From Phytoseiulus persimilis (taxonomy: Eukaryota; Arthropoda; Arachnida; Mesostigmata; Phytoseiidae), in assembly GCA_037576195.1 (NCBI GenBank), contig CM075103.1, forward strand, positions 17,112,001-17,176,000: 64,000 nt of DNA, read 5' to 3'. Positions 23,481 to 34,796 of the stretch are shown here, piece by piece. How positions within the stretch are numbered: position 1 is the first letter of the stretch; every line of letters starts with the position of its first letter. Below the pieces are notes generated by a model. That model was given only the letters and a program-made list of their open reading frames with translations, made no database searches and was not told where the DNA came from. A program made the translations under genes and the position numbers.

Positions 23481-23629
23481 TGAAGAGAGGGAAAAGGGCC
23501 TCGGTCCCAGATCAGAATCCTATCGAGAATCGGTGGCCACTCCCGAAGGTGTCCCGATGACACCACATGTTGGGCAAGGTGTGTCTGTCAGCAGTAGACT
23601 CCCGAAGCAAGGGACGGGCCAGCCAGCGT

Positions 23630-23650
23630 AGTCGGCCGAAGGCCGGCTAG
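23630..23650 (+). terminator. Helitron 3' hairpin and CTAG end, body 1
   Basis: AGTCGGCC-GAA-GGCCGGCT forms an 8-bp stem with one G-T pair and is followed by AG, giving the terminal CTAG. In Helitrons this structure marks the end of rolling-circle transfer. It is identical to 26740-26760. Confidence 0.75.
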
Positions 23651-23679
23651 TCTATCATAAAAATCTATCATAAAAATTC

Positions 23680-26600
23680 CTGGAGGGGTGATTTCGAGAC
23701 CAATAAGGCCATTACTTCCCAACTCTGGAGGGGTGATTCCGAGACCAATCTGGCCATTACTTTCCAACTCTGGAGGGGTGATTCCGAGACCAATCTGGCC
23801 TTTAGTTTCTAACTCTGAAGGGCTGATTGCGAGACCAATCTGGACATTACTTTCCAACTTTGGAGGGGTGATTCCGAGACCAATCCGACCATTAGTTTCC
23901 AACTCTGGAGGGGTGATTCCGGTGCCAATTTGACCATTAGTTTCCAACTCTGGAGGGGTGATTCCGGTATCAATCTCGCCATTAGTTTCCAACTCTGGAG
24001 GGGTGATTCCGGTACCAATCTGGCCATTACTTTCCAACTCTGGAGGGGTGATTCTGAAACCCATCTGGCCATTACTCTCCAACTCTGGAGGGTTGATTCC
24101 GAGACCAATCTGACTATCACTTTCCAAGTCTGGAGGGGTGATTCCGAGACCAATCTGGCCATTACTTTCCAACTCTGGAGGGGTGATTCCGAGACCAATT
24201 TGGCCATTACTTTCCAACTCTGGAGGGGTGATTCCGAGACCAATCTGGCCATTACTTCCCAACTCTCGAGGGGTGATTCCGGTACCAATCTGGCCATTAC
24301 TTTCCAACCCTGGAGGGGTGATTCTGAAACCAATCTGGCCATCACTTTCCAACTCTGGAGGGTTGATTCCGAGACCAATCTGACTATCACTTTCCAAGTC
24401 TGGAGGGGTGATTCCGCGACCAATCTGGCCATTACTTTCCAACTCTGGAGGGGTGATTCCGAGACCAATTTGGCCATTACTTTCCAACTCTGGAGGGGTG
24501 ATTCCGAGACCAATCTGGCCATTACTTCCCAACTCTCGAGGGGTGATTCCGGTGCCAATCTGGCCATTACTTTCCAACTCTGGAGGGGTGATTCCGGAAC
24601 CTATCTGGCAATTACTTTCCAACTCTGGAGGGGTGATTCCGGTATCAATCTGGCCATTACTTTCCAACTCTGGAGGGGTGATTCCGAGACCAATCTGGCC
24701 ATTACTTCCCAACTCTCGAGGGATGATTCCGAGACCAATCTGGCCATTACTTTCCAACTCTGGAGGGGTGATTCCGGAACGTATCTGGCAATTACTTTCC
24801 AACTCTGGAGGGGTGATTCCGGAACCAATCTGGCCATGACTTTCCAACTCTGGAGGGGTGATTCTGAGACCAATCTGGCCATCACTTTCCAACTCTGGAG
24901 GGGTGATTCCGAGACCAATCTGGCCATTAGTTTCCAACTCTGGAGGGGTGATTCCGGTATCAATCTCGCCATTAGTTTCCAACTCTGGAGGGGTGATTCC
25001 GGTACCTATCTGGCCATTACTTTCCAACTCTGGAGGGGGGATTCCGGGACCAATCTGGCCATTAGTTTCCAGCTCTGAAGGGGTGATTCCGAGACCAATC
25101 TGGCCATTAGTTTCCAACTCTGGAGGTGTGATTCCGGTGCCAATCTGGCCATTAGTTTTCAACTCTGGAAGGGTGATTCCGGTGCCAATCTGGCCATTAG
25201 TTTCCAACTCTGGAGGGGTGATTCCGGTATCAATCTGGCCATTAGTTTCCAACGCTGGAGGGGTGATTCCGGTACCAATCTGGCCATTACTTTCCAACTC
25301 TGGAGGGGGGATTCTGAGACCAATCTGGCCATTACTTTCCAACTCTGGAGGGGTGATTCCGAGACCAATCTGGCCATTAGTTTTCAACTCTGGAGGGGTG
25401 ATTCCGGTGCCAATCTGGCCATTAGTTTCCAACTCTGGAGGGGTGATTCCGGTGCCAATCTGGTCATTAGTTTCCAACTCTGGAGGGGTGATTCCGGTAT
25501 CAATCTCGCCATTAGTTTCCAACTCTGGAGGGGTGATTACGGGATTATTCTGACTATCACTTTCCAAGTCTGGAGGGGTGATTCTGAGACCAATCTGGCC
25601 ATTACTTTCCGACTCTGGAGGGGTGATTCCGAGACCAATCTGGCCATTACTTTCCAACTCTGGAGGGGTGATTCCGAGACCAATCTGGCCATTAGTTTCC
25701 AGCTCTGGAGGGGTGATTCCGAGACCAATCTGGTCATTAGTTTCCAACTCTGGAAGTGTGATTCCGAGACCAATCTGGCCATTACTTTCCAACTCCGGAG
25801 GGGTGATTCCGAGACCAATCTGGCCATTAGTTTCCAACTCTGGAGGGGTGATTCCGAGACCAATCTGGCCATTAGCTTCCAACTCTGGAGGGGTGATTAC
25901 GAGACCGATCTGGCCATTACTTTCCAACTCTGGAGGGGGGATTCTGAGACCAATCTGGCCATTACTTTCCAACTCTGGAGGGGTGATTCCGAGACCAATC
26001 TGGCCATTAGTTTTCAACTCTGGAGGGGTGATTCCGGTGCCAATCTGGCCATTAGTTTCCAACTCTGGAGGGGTGATTCCGGTGCCAATCTGGCCATTAG
26101 TTTCCAACTCTGGAGGGGTGATTCCGGTATCAATCTCGCCATTAGTTTCCAACTCTGGAGGGGTGATTACGGGACCAATCTGACTATCACTTTCCAAGTC
26201 TGGAGGGGTGATTCTGAGACCAATCTGGCCATTACTTTCCAACTCTGGAGGGGTGATTCCGAGACCAATCCGGCCATTACTTTGGAACTCTGGAGGGGTG
26301 ATTCCGGTATCAATCTGGCCATTAGTTTCCAACGCTGGAGGGGTGATTCCGGTACCAATCTGGCCATTACTTTCCAACTCTGAAGGGGGGATTCTGAGAC
26401 CAATCTGGCCATCACTTTCCAACTCTGGAGGGGTGATTCCGAGACCAATCTGGCCATTAGTTTTCAACTCTGGAGGGGTGATTACGAGACCGATCTGGCC
26501 ATTACTCTCCTACTCTGGGGGGGTGATTCCAGGACCAATCTGACAATACTTTTCTGAGTCCGGAGGGGTGCTTCCTAGACGAATCTGAGCGTACTTTCCA

Positions 26601-26690
26601 AAACCTGGAGGGGTGATTCCGTCTCCAATCTGACCATTACTTTCCGAGTTTGGAGCAGTGAAACCGGGACCAGTCTGAACATACTTCTCC
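23680..26690 (+). repeat. 45-bp minisatellite array 2
   Basis: About 67 units of the same monomer as array 1, but with the variants GGTGCC and GGTATC prevailing (CCGGTGCCAATCTGG, CCGGTATCAATCT). Large blocks are duplicated; for example 25310-25560 resembles 25920-26200. The last units show the same specialised variants in the same order as array 1. Confidence 0.92.
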
Positions 26691-26739
26691 AAGTCTGTCA
26701 GCAGTAGACTCCCGAAGCAAGGGACGGGTCGGCCAGCGT

Positions 26740-26760
26740 AGTCGGCCGAAGGCCGGCTAG
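26740..26760 (+). terminator. Helitron 3' hairpin and CTAG end, body 2
   Basis: The same 21 bases as at 23630-23650. The next base is T, as expected for a Helitron target. Confidence 0.75.
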
Positions 26761-27395
26761 TTATGAATATTCTCATGGTTTTGATGACTATATCCATGTA
26801 TATGATGACTGTTATTTTTATTGTTGTGATAATTATTGTTTCTGATATACTCAAGCACCCGGTGAAAGGATAACACGCACACGAGGTCTGTGCGGGACCG
26901 GGGTCCATGGACGAGATTCCGGGATCAATCTTGACCGTACTTTTCGGAGACTAGGGAAGTGATTCCGAGATCGATCTGGCCATACTTCTCTGAGTATAGA
27001 GGAGTGATTCCGGGACCCATCTGACCATACTTTTCTGATCGATGCCGAAATCACTTTCTCAGACCCAGAAAAGTATAGTCAGATCAATGCCGGAATCACT
27101 CCCACAGACCCGAAAAAGTATGGTCACATCGATGCCGGAATCACTCTTCTATACACAGAAAAGTGTGGCCAGATCGATCTCGGAATCACTTCCCTAGACT
27201 CCAAAAAGTACGGTCAAGATCGATCCCGGAATCTCGTCCATGGACCCCGGTCCCGCACGGGCCTCGTGTGCGTGTCATCCTTCCACCGGGAGCTTGAGTA
27301 AACCAGAAACAATATCAATCACAATAATAAGGATGATGGTCATCATATACATGGATATAGTCATCACAATCATGAGAATATTCATAATCATACTT
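26761..27395. repeat. Large palindrome with satellite-like centre
   Basis: 26761-27070 is the inverted partner of about 27085-27395, including TTATGAATATTCTCATG, TATATCCATGTATATGATGA, GGGACCGGGGTCCATGGACG and GATTCCGGGATCAATCTTGA. The centre (about 26915-27235) consists of units such as GTGATTCCGAGATCGATCTG followed by GCCATACTTCT, in both orientations. These are clearly related to the 45-bp Helitron monomer. Confidence 0.85.
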
Positions 27396-27649
27396 TGACT
27401 ATGATTTTTAATCATAATCATAATCAAGATGTGAATGATAATCATAGTCAAAGTATGATTGTTTTCGTAATCACACTTTGACTATGATTATTAATCATAG
27501 TCATAGTCATGATTATGATCACGCCCATCTCTGACGTCCAGAGGTCGGAAAGCAGTCCCGACGAGACCAGAGAAGAACCGGTCTTCAAGAGCCAGGGCGC
27601 GTCTCGTTACCGACAGGAGCTCGGACCCCGTGTTTAGTCAATTCCGTTC

Positions 27650-30280
27650 AATGATGAAAAAAAAGAGATGGACTTGTTAAAATGATTTTTGAACGCAAGG
27701 AGTGTGACAAACCTCTAACGGCAGCGAACAGCAGTAAAACAAGCCGGAAGCCACACTTGCAACTCCACCGCAAGAATGACGCACCGTCTGAAGAGTAAGA
27801 AGCGAAGTCGCGCATCTCCGCCGGCATGGTTGCGGTACTGAACATTACAGGGAACGTTTTTGAGTCAGCCTACATAGAAGAACTATTCGAGCGAGCGAAA
27901 CTCGAGGTAATCAACGAGACTGTCTCGAGGGAGCTGACCGATGCAGAACCGGAACGAGTGGAAAATACTTCTCTTTCGATTGACTGCAACAAGAAGAGAT
28001 CGGTCAATGATTGATTGCTGGATGTCTCTGCTGCTCACCATGATCGTGAGTACGACTCTACTTAGGAAGCTTTCGCATGCCTGGCAAAGGAGATCAGCAG
28101 CCTCCGCGATTCCGAGGCGATGTTCACATTGACCGCCGATGAATGGAGTTGGCATCTTGAAAGATTTGTCGGTAAGCAGTCTCAGTATGAATATTTAACT
28201 CCACTGAAAATATTCACCAACGTCGTCGGTCAGCCTAAGGCCGCAGTCTTTAGTTTAGAGAGGGCAGGCGCATACCGTTTCCCCGCAGGTGAGTTGTCAG
28301 CAGCTATGGGCAACGCTCCTCTTGTTCCCAGCGGTAACTCTCCACAGCTCCGAAACAATCCCCTGTCTCAGCAGGAGATCGATCGAGCTCCTGAGCCGTG
28401 TTACCGGTCGAGCAGACGCGCGAAACCTCCGGTTGGCGATCGGTAATTCACTGCAGCGGGTTGGCCTGGGCGTAATTGACCTGCTTGGCATGACCACCGA
28501 TGCCGCATCGGCTATGTTGAAGCTCGGGCGGCTTCTCGAGGAAGTTGTCCAACCTGGACCCTTTCACCATCAGCTGTGCTTCGCCCGTCGCGGAGCGCGA
28601 CACGCTGAAAGGGCTCGAAAGCCGCAGTAGAGAACGGGGCTCAGAATCCGGCAGCGAGGATGATGATGACAACGGCATCGTAGAGATGGGCTCAGGCATG
28701 TGGTGGACATGCAAGCCGACGCGGGAAGTCAAGATGTGTTGTGTGCAGTGGCGTACCCAGGGGGGGGGGCGGGGGCAAGGGAGGCCATGGCCCCCCCAAA
28801 ACTCTTCGATAATATTGGGAAGGGTGGATTATATTCTACTTTAATGGACGAAAAAGTTCCACAAAGATTCAGCCGTATCAGGAAAATTCTCACAGGTTTG
28901 AAAACCATGTTGATTGCGTCATGAAAATCTCGAGACGATGATCATCATCATCATCATCACATCCTTGGCCCCCCCTCCAAAAAAAAAAGCTGGGTACGCC
29001 CCTGGTTGTGTGTTGTGTTGTACGCTCGTTAAACTTGAGCGATATGCGCACTCACGGCGTGCAATTGTATTTTCTCCGATCGACCAAGCCAGTGTCAAGT
29101 TCTCTCATCTCATCTCTTGAGCTCGCTTGAATAGTGCAGACGCAATGGACGAGGATGGAGAGCTCATGGCGGGTTCTCCAGTGTTCCAGGGAAAACACGG
29201 CGAGGCGGTCAGCAAGGCTCGCTCCTTGTGCGAACCGGAAAGCTGGTTGAGCCGCTCCGCCGGTTCTACGAGTCACGACCGAGAGAGAGATTTCCCCTAT
29301 CTAATGGAGAACTATCGGCAATCGGTAAAATTCTGGAGTGTCTCACTCGCGGAAGAGTCGTATCGAAACGGCTCTCAGAGGGAGATTCAGCTCGAAGGGA
29401 CTGTGTCATCGCCCTCGAGGTGGGTTGGAGTTCTCGAATGGATTCAGACGAGACGGAATGTTCTCGCGGGTCTCCAAGCTTTTCTGATGTATGAGTAGGA
29501 TAATGAGCCCCGTACCATTACTTGCAGCTGGTGTTGACGTAACTCAAGAGCAATGAGAGTAACTCCGCTGACGCCCTCATGAATAATCTTCGCATCGGGA
29601 TGCTGCAACGCAGAGGCGTTGCCTCAAGGTTGACGCGTCTCCTGCGTAGGAAGACAGAAAGCACAGAGCTCGATGAAATGCTTGCAGAGGTCCGCCAGAG
29701 AGTAGGCGCTGCCCGGAACAAGAGTCTGCTCTCAACGTTTCTCACGAACGGTGACATCGTCGAGGAAATCGCGGCTTTCAGGAATTTCAAAAGGCCGGGG
29801 CTTCAGAGAGAAGGACAACGATCGAAACCGGGGTCCCAAATTCGATCTTCTTCGAGAAGCAGATGAGGAGGGGCGCGTCATCGTCAAATGCTCCCCCGAA
29901 GAACTCATCAAGCTGCACAAGCGCGGCGTGCAAGTCTTGCCCGCCGTGCTGCACAGAGCTACGGACGCTCTGCAGACGAGTAGTGTGGCTGCAGAGCGAT
30001 CGTTCAGCAAGGCGCGCCATGCTCGGCGCTTTTGCCAAGAAAGTTTGGACCACACGAGGTTCGTCAAATACATATTCTTGGAGGACTTCCCAGCCAAAAG
30101 AGACAGCCGCGAACGCGAGTGCGAGCGATGCTTGGAATGCATGTTTTGGAATCTAGTCACATTTATCCGACATCAAAATAAAATGGAATACGACGAAGTG
30201 ATGAACATACAAACTATGTTCCTGTATACATTGTCCCTTCATATTCTCGTGCGATACGATCATGGTCATGAGTGATAGCA
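27650..30280 (+). pseudogene. Second hAT-family transposase, decayed and holding a MITE
   Basis: The parts in order are a BED-like start (MIFERKECDKPL ... LQLHRKN, about 27680-27780), FTLTADEWSW (about 28120), LGMTTDAASAMLKLGRLLEE followed by FHHQLCFAR (about 28480-28590), and finally the C-terminal hAT dimerisation motif ALQTSSVAAERSFSKARHAR with FVKYIFLEDF (about 29975-30100). The middle is spread over several frames with stops. The 259-bp MITE at 28746-29004 sits in the coding trace and adds to the damage. It is a different lineage from the DUF4371 hAT at the left of the window. Confidence 0.7.
28746..29004. mobile_element. hAT-type MITE with 8-bp duplication
   Basis: The left end CAGTGGCGTACCCAGG and the inverted right end CTGGGTACGCCCCTG differ at one base. 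The perfect 8-bp duplication GTTGTGTG lies at 28738-28745 and 29005-29012. Inside are G-rich and C-rich runs and an (ATC)n stretch, with no coding sequence. Confidence 0.9.
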
Positions 30281-30699
30281 TACCGTCGACCGGGGTGATA
30301 TCGGCTCGATTTTCACGTTTTCCCAGGAAAATTCATTTTTAACCTCGATTGCCAGGGTTCACCTCCTAAACGTAGATACTCCTATCCTTCGTCTAACTCC
30401 CATAAAATTTTCGAAAAAAAAGAACGACGTTGGTACGAGTGGCATCGTCGCGAATGGCGGCCAATACGACTCCGGTACCCGGGGTGATATTGGCTACCTC
30501 CTTTTCCCGGTTCCTCAGAGCTCGAAATTCGATCCGTGTTCGGTTCCAATGATGATTAATGACGAGAGATCGATGCAGGATAGACTGGGCCTTTTTTTCG
30601 TCGACTTCAGGCCAAAGACTATAACTTTATTACGACAATGGTGGACTTTTTGTGGATTCCCATCACAGAACCATGGTCCTAGAGTTGAGATCGCGGAAA
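30281..30699. other. Non-coding stretch between two transposase genes
   Basis: The motif CCGGGGTGATAT occurs twice (about 30290 and 30480) in direct orientation. It probably belongs to the 3' part of the pogo-like element on the minus strand. Confidence 0.4.
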
Positions 30700-32010
30700 G
30701 TGATATGACCCCTCCGCCCCGGAGCGGAGTCTCATTTGCGCAGAATACATTGCTCCTCCAAGGAGACCACATCAGGAACTTGTGGGTAATAGAAATAATC
30801 TTGCTTGGAGCCCTGATGGCATCTTAAGGACTTGACTTCGATCTTAACGCCGTCGTTATCTGTCACCTTGCCGACGAAATGCCTCTCCCTCCTGTCACTC
30901 TCCGTTTCATACCTGCATAATACGAAATCTCCTTCTTCGTATCCATCATTGCCCGATTCGGAAGCGACGATCTTGTCGTCCCCCGAGTTCTGCAGTCGCT
31001 TGTTGATGGTCTTGCAGAATGATATTCGCCTCCGAAAAGCCTTTGGCTAAGGTTGCCACGTGAGATGCTTGTTCCTGGTTCAGCTGCGACTTTGATGCTC
31101 CATTTCCGCAGGGTTCTTCTCCAAGCACGTTCCAGGGGCCCAAACCATGCAACGTCCAGGGGTTAACAGAGGTGGGTTGTGTTACTCGGCAGGAGGACAA
31201 ACCTTATATTGAGCTCCTCGCAAGCTTCCACCACATAGGGCGACAGATGGCTGGACAAATTGTCTCCGATTAGAACTTTTTCACCGTCAAGTCTCCGGAA
31301 GAAGGGTACCGCAACTCGGGTGAACCAATTCTCAAAGGCTTTCAGAGTAAACCATCCGCTTTCGTCGGCGTCATAGAGAGCAGTCGGTGGCCCTCCCTCT
31401 GACCACGACTGGTTAAGATATTTGGCCTTGTAGATTACGTACGGAGGAAGCATCTCGCCATTTGCTGCGATCGCAAACATGACGCTGAAGTGCGATTTCG
31501 AATGGTCTTTGACCACCTCAGCTTTCCGTGCACCGCGGCGGAATATCGCTCTCAATCTCCCTGGGTCGTCGGAAAACCCTGTCTCATCATAGTTTACGAT
31601 GTTTGCCGCTGGTACTCCCTCTAGTGACTTTTCCAAATTCTTGAAGTAGGTTAGAATCTCCTCTTCCGATATACGAGCCCGAGTACTGCTCACGTTCTCG
31701 CCGAATCGTTCCGTCAGGTTTGGATGCCGTTTCAAGAATCCTGCCACCCAGTCGTCGCCAGGAATGCCACCTGTAAACTTGGCGATGTGTCGATTCCGTC
31801 TCTTCAGGAATCCATGCACGATATTCTTGAGATCACTTCTGGTAACGGAAAACCCCCAATCCGCGCAGAGACCCACACATTTTTCCAGCGCAGCCTCCTC
31901 TTTCACAGAGAGGGCAGTCTGTCCTCTATACGGCTTGCGGCTTTTCGGGCTCGATTTCTCCGCTTCATGCGTTTTGGGCTCGAATTTTCGGCTTGTTGGA
32001 CCCTAACCGG
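30700..32010 (-). pseudogene. Pogo/CENP-B-type (DDE_1) transposase, broken
   Basis: On the minus strand, 31906-31163 is one open frame. It has a CENP-B-type helix-turn-helix (ALEKCVGLCADWGFSVTRSD ... GDDWVAGFLKRHPNLTERFG) and the DDE domain: IVNYDETGFSDDPG with the first Asp, IGDNLSSHLSP with the second, and LPSNTTHLC. The open frame extends upstream without ATG to about 32000, through a Lys/Ser-rich repeat. After 31163 a stop and frameshifts follow, but the C-terminal part is recognisable down to about 30710 (EGDFVLCRYETES, HFVGKVTDNDG, DYFYYPQV). The protein would have been a nuclear transposase. Confidence 0.8.
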
Positions 32011-32019
32011 AGGAGGGGC

Positions 32020-32341
32020 CATTTTTCGGTGCTCACCGACGAAATTTGACTTATGATCTCGTCTAGCTCACTGACCGCGGCTCCGAACGGCACGAAATTC
32101 CAACCGGAGATAGTTCTGTTATTGGTCTACATGCTCTCAAATGTTTGCAGATCTGGCTTGCTCAGGAGCAGAGATAAAAGATCCAACATGGAAAAAATCA
32201 CGAAAATCCGAAAAATCAGAATATCAAAAAAACTAGAGCGAATCCGAGGAGACGGTTAACAGATTCGGAATCTACGACCTCAGTTTGCCCCATTCTAGGT
32301 GTCAGCTTCTTTGTCACGTCTTTTCTGTCGTGCAGTGTTAT
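32020..32341 (+). repeat. Right end of a second CACTG-ended transposon
   Basis: This is about 80% similar to 16845-17154: GGTGCTCACCGACGAAATTT at the start, then AACATGGAAAAAATCACG, AACAGATTCGGAATCTACG and the terminal TGTCGTGCAGTG, followed by TTA. The left part of the element is missing, so it is a truncated relative of 15219-17154. Confidence 0.7.
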
Positions 32342-34796
32342 TGGGCGGCTTCGAAGTGCCTGAGATTCCATCTGAGAGTCCTTCCAATGCAAGGTTTGTT
32401 GCAAGGTTTTTGAAATGAAAATTACAACGTATACAATTCTACGTGGACTTCAATTTCCATTGGAGTCGGAGAAGCACAAGTGTGCACAATCCTCAGACTA
32501 AAATAGACCCATCGCGGTATGGAGCATTCGGTTGTCATCTCTAGAGGAAGCCATAACGTATCGCTCTGTGCCAAAGCTTTTCTTGATCTGCTCTCTTTAA
32601 CAGATCTCCAAGAATGATTGTATTTTCCACGACAATGATGTCGGTTTTGAATCATGAGTGAAAATCATCCGAATCCGTTCTGCCATTGAAATCGATGCTG
32701 AACACGAAATCTTAGTGATGCCACCGCTACTTCCACAGGGGCGGGACGCCACAATAACGAGTAGTTCTCTTCTAGTCTCGGGGGGCTCAGAAAACGTGCA
32801 GAGTATCAACCCGATCGGTGCGGGACATAGCTGGTGGTTCCCATCCGTCATCCGTGACAGTAGGTATTCGTAGCACTGAATCGATAGGGATTTCAGGGCT
32901 CTAACACGCCACGTGGTCAGCTCAGACTGGGGCCGCGGGCTCAAAATGTTTAAGAAACAGTGGTCTGTGGTCCGAAGGATCGTTAGGAGTGAGAGAGCGG
33001 GGAGTGGAAATTTCGAAGGATGTTCCGCGTGAAAAGCTTCGAGATTCGAAATGGGTCCGCGGCGTTCATCGACTCATGACATTGTTCTCGAAGCGCCGAT
33101 GTTGAATCGAGAGGCTTCTGCTTACCGAGAGAGCTGCGCCCTCCTCTCAACACCTTATGAGGTCTGCCCGTGAGGGACACTCCTACGAGTATGACAAGGA
33201 GAGCGAGGACCCGGACATTGAACTCTGACGCTGCCTCTCCAACATTAACCCAACATGCGAATGCAAAGCTCGTCTCCACAATGACGCAGTCACAGGCGAA
33301 GCTCGCGCGGCAGGTAAACGCAACGCTGCCTCCGACCACTCCGCAATCGGAGTGCACAGGAGGAGACCACCACTAGAACATCGAACCACCGAGACGGTGG
33401 AGCTATTCATACACAGGGCTTGCACACGAGCGGATTCGAGAAGAATGTCCAGCTGGAGAAGCTCCGCGAAGACGCCTTGTTAAGGATGGCGACTCGACGA
33501 CTCTTGCTGAGGACCTGGTGGACATCGACGATTTCGTCTTCAGAACTATGTTTTTCGATATCGGAGCTCGCTTTCGTTGGTTTCATGAACATCAACTCCG
33601 GTTCGCACAATTTTCATGTTGTCTGTTTCTCTCTTTCGCGTATATTCTGCATATGTCAACCTTGGGGTGACCCGACGTTGAGAGCTGGCCTGTTGGCGAA
33701 ATTGTGTCCCCTTCCCTTTTTGACGTAGGACCAGACGCAGTCCATACGGCTCGGGAACGGAAGTTTGCTGTCCGGATATGACGTCACTTCCAGGCTATGG
33801 TGAGTGTTTCAGAGAAATATGGGATTTTACGCGACTTATTGGAGTTCGGCGTCGTGTGAGAGTCGTGGTTGTAGGTGAAGGGTCACCCAATGTCAATGAA
33901 GAGGACAGCTCAGTTGACTTGACATGGTCCTCTTAAGTCAGCTCATCCTCAGCCCACGCTGGGTTGCAAGTTACCTCGCGGTGCTGTGTCTACCTTCCAC
34001 TACTGTTCAAGCCAGATCTCGACCTCCGGGCTACGCGGCTTGCGCTACGCGAGATGCTTCTCGACCCAAACTTCGATTGTGGTCGGACAACTCTTCCTCG
34101 GACACGCGGCACCTCAAGCGTGCGCCAATACCTTACGAGTACGCCCGCTCGCTGGCCGGGTGGCATAAACCAACACTGGGTGCCACGCTCAGCTAGCAAT
34201 TGCGGGACAGAAATCTTTCTTATGTGGTAAAAAAAGGATTTAATTTATATCAGAATTGAATCTGAACCATCTTAAGACCCAAGCCCACCGCCCGCAATGG
34301 GATTTGCGAGGCGATAGGGAGTGTTGCTGAAGCAATACTTTATGTGATTCCGGTGCACTCCTGAGGGCTGGCTGAGAGGTTCAGCCGAAAAACAAAAAAA
34401 AAATACCTTACGAGTACGTTTTTGCTCTGGAGGAAATCTTGAGTGGCGCACAGGTGACGATTCACAGCTCAACGATGCTCCCGGTTGCTTTTACTCTCTC
34501 AAACCCGTCCTCCGTAGATGAAGAATAAAGACTGTGCACGCGGTAACCTACCATAGCTAGCGCATTTTAAAGCAAAGTACCGTTTCCGGACGACGGTTTC
34601 ATGAAGACGCGGGTCCAGCCGCCCGTGGCACTCCTTCTCGAGTTTGCCGCTCATGAGCCTATTGGCCGGTGATTGAGCACCAGCAGTGCCTGGGACGATG
34701 AAGGTTTTCTGGCTGATTTCACGCTTATTCCCACGAAAGAGACCGGATAATAACTTGAAGGGCATCACGCCTGAAGCCTAAAAAACCCTGGGTTGG
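32342..34796. other. No recognisable gene
   Basis: No domain was recognised on either strand. The 17-bp string AATACCTTACGAGTACG occurs at about 34128 and 34405, the second time after an A-run. The many short open frames look random. Confidence 0.45.

Larger units (their letters stand above)
19720..23650 (+). mobile_element. Non-autonomous Helitron body 1
   Basis: It starts TCTATCATAAAAATCTATC, carries about 83 units of a 45-bp minisatellite (about 19750-23480), then a unique tail of about 150 bp, and ends in a hairpin and CTAG at 23650. The next body starts TC at 23651 without a spacer, a true head-to-tail junction. Confidence 0.78.
19060..26760 (+). mobile_element. Compound Helitron-like insertion with minisatellite bodies
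   Basis: The 7701-bp insertion begins TCTATATATATAAAAATCC and ends in a hairpin plus CTAG. It lies between A (19059) and T (26761). The inverted partner arm of the host palindrome (junction 27387/27388) keeps the uninterrupted sequence, so the exact boundaries are seen directly. A 5' TC, a 3' hairpin with CTAG, A/T target and no duplication are the known marks of Helitrons. No Rep-helicase gene is inside, so it is non-autonomous. Its parts are 19060-19385 and 19386-19719 (5' units), then 19720-23650 and 23651-26760 (two bodies). Confidence 0.85.
23651..26760 (+). mobile_element. Non-autonomous Helitron body 2
   Basis: It has the same first bases (TCTATCATAAAAATCTATC) and the same tail of about 70 bp as body 1, with about 67 units of the 45-bp satellite between. 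It is followed by T of the host palindrome. Body 1 contains an extra segment (about 23480-23580, ending ACACCACATGTTGGGCAAGG) that is absent here. Confidence 0.78.
18985..27533. mobile_element. AT-rich palindromic element (hAT-MITE-like), split by the Helitron-like insertion
   Basis: Left end CAGAGATGGGCG at 18985 and right end CGCCCATCTCTG to 27533 are perfect inverted repeats. Both continue inward into runs of ATCATAATCATAGTCAAAGTATGA-type text on opposite strands. Without the 7701-bp insertion the element is about 850 bp. CAGAGATGGGC-type ends are common in hAT MITEs, but I could not find a clean 8-bp duplication (left flank CGCCAGCC, right flank ACGTCCAG), so the class is uncertain. Confidence 0.6.

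Noticed and set aside
23588..26467. 959-codon open frame on the minus strand through satellite array 2
   Set aside because: Same reason. It also has no start context, no domain and no non-repetitive coding part apart from satellite and Helitron tail.
19750..26690. Regular repeats considered as a CRISPR array
   Set aside because: The units are contiguous 45-bp monomers with gradual variation and no unique spacers, and the surroundings are eukaryotic.
18977..27541. An 8-bp duplication around the CAGAGATGGGCG palindrome
   Set aside because: CGCCAGCC and ACGTCCAG are only loosely similar, so I left the class of this element open.
33920..34430. Repeated AATACCTTACGAGTACG considered as a SINE or tRNA-derived repeat
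   Set aside because: Only 17 bp are shared and I find no A/B box pair or tRNA fold.
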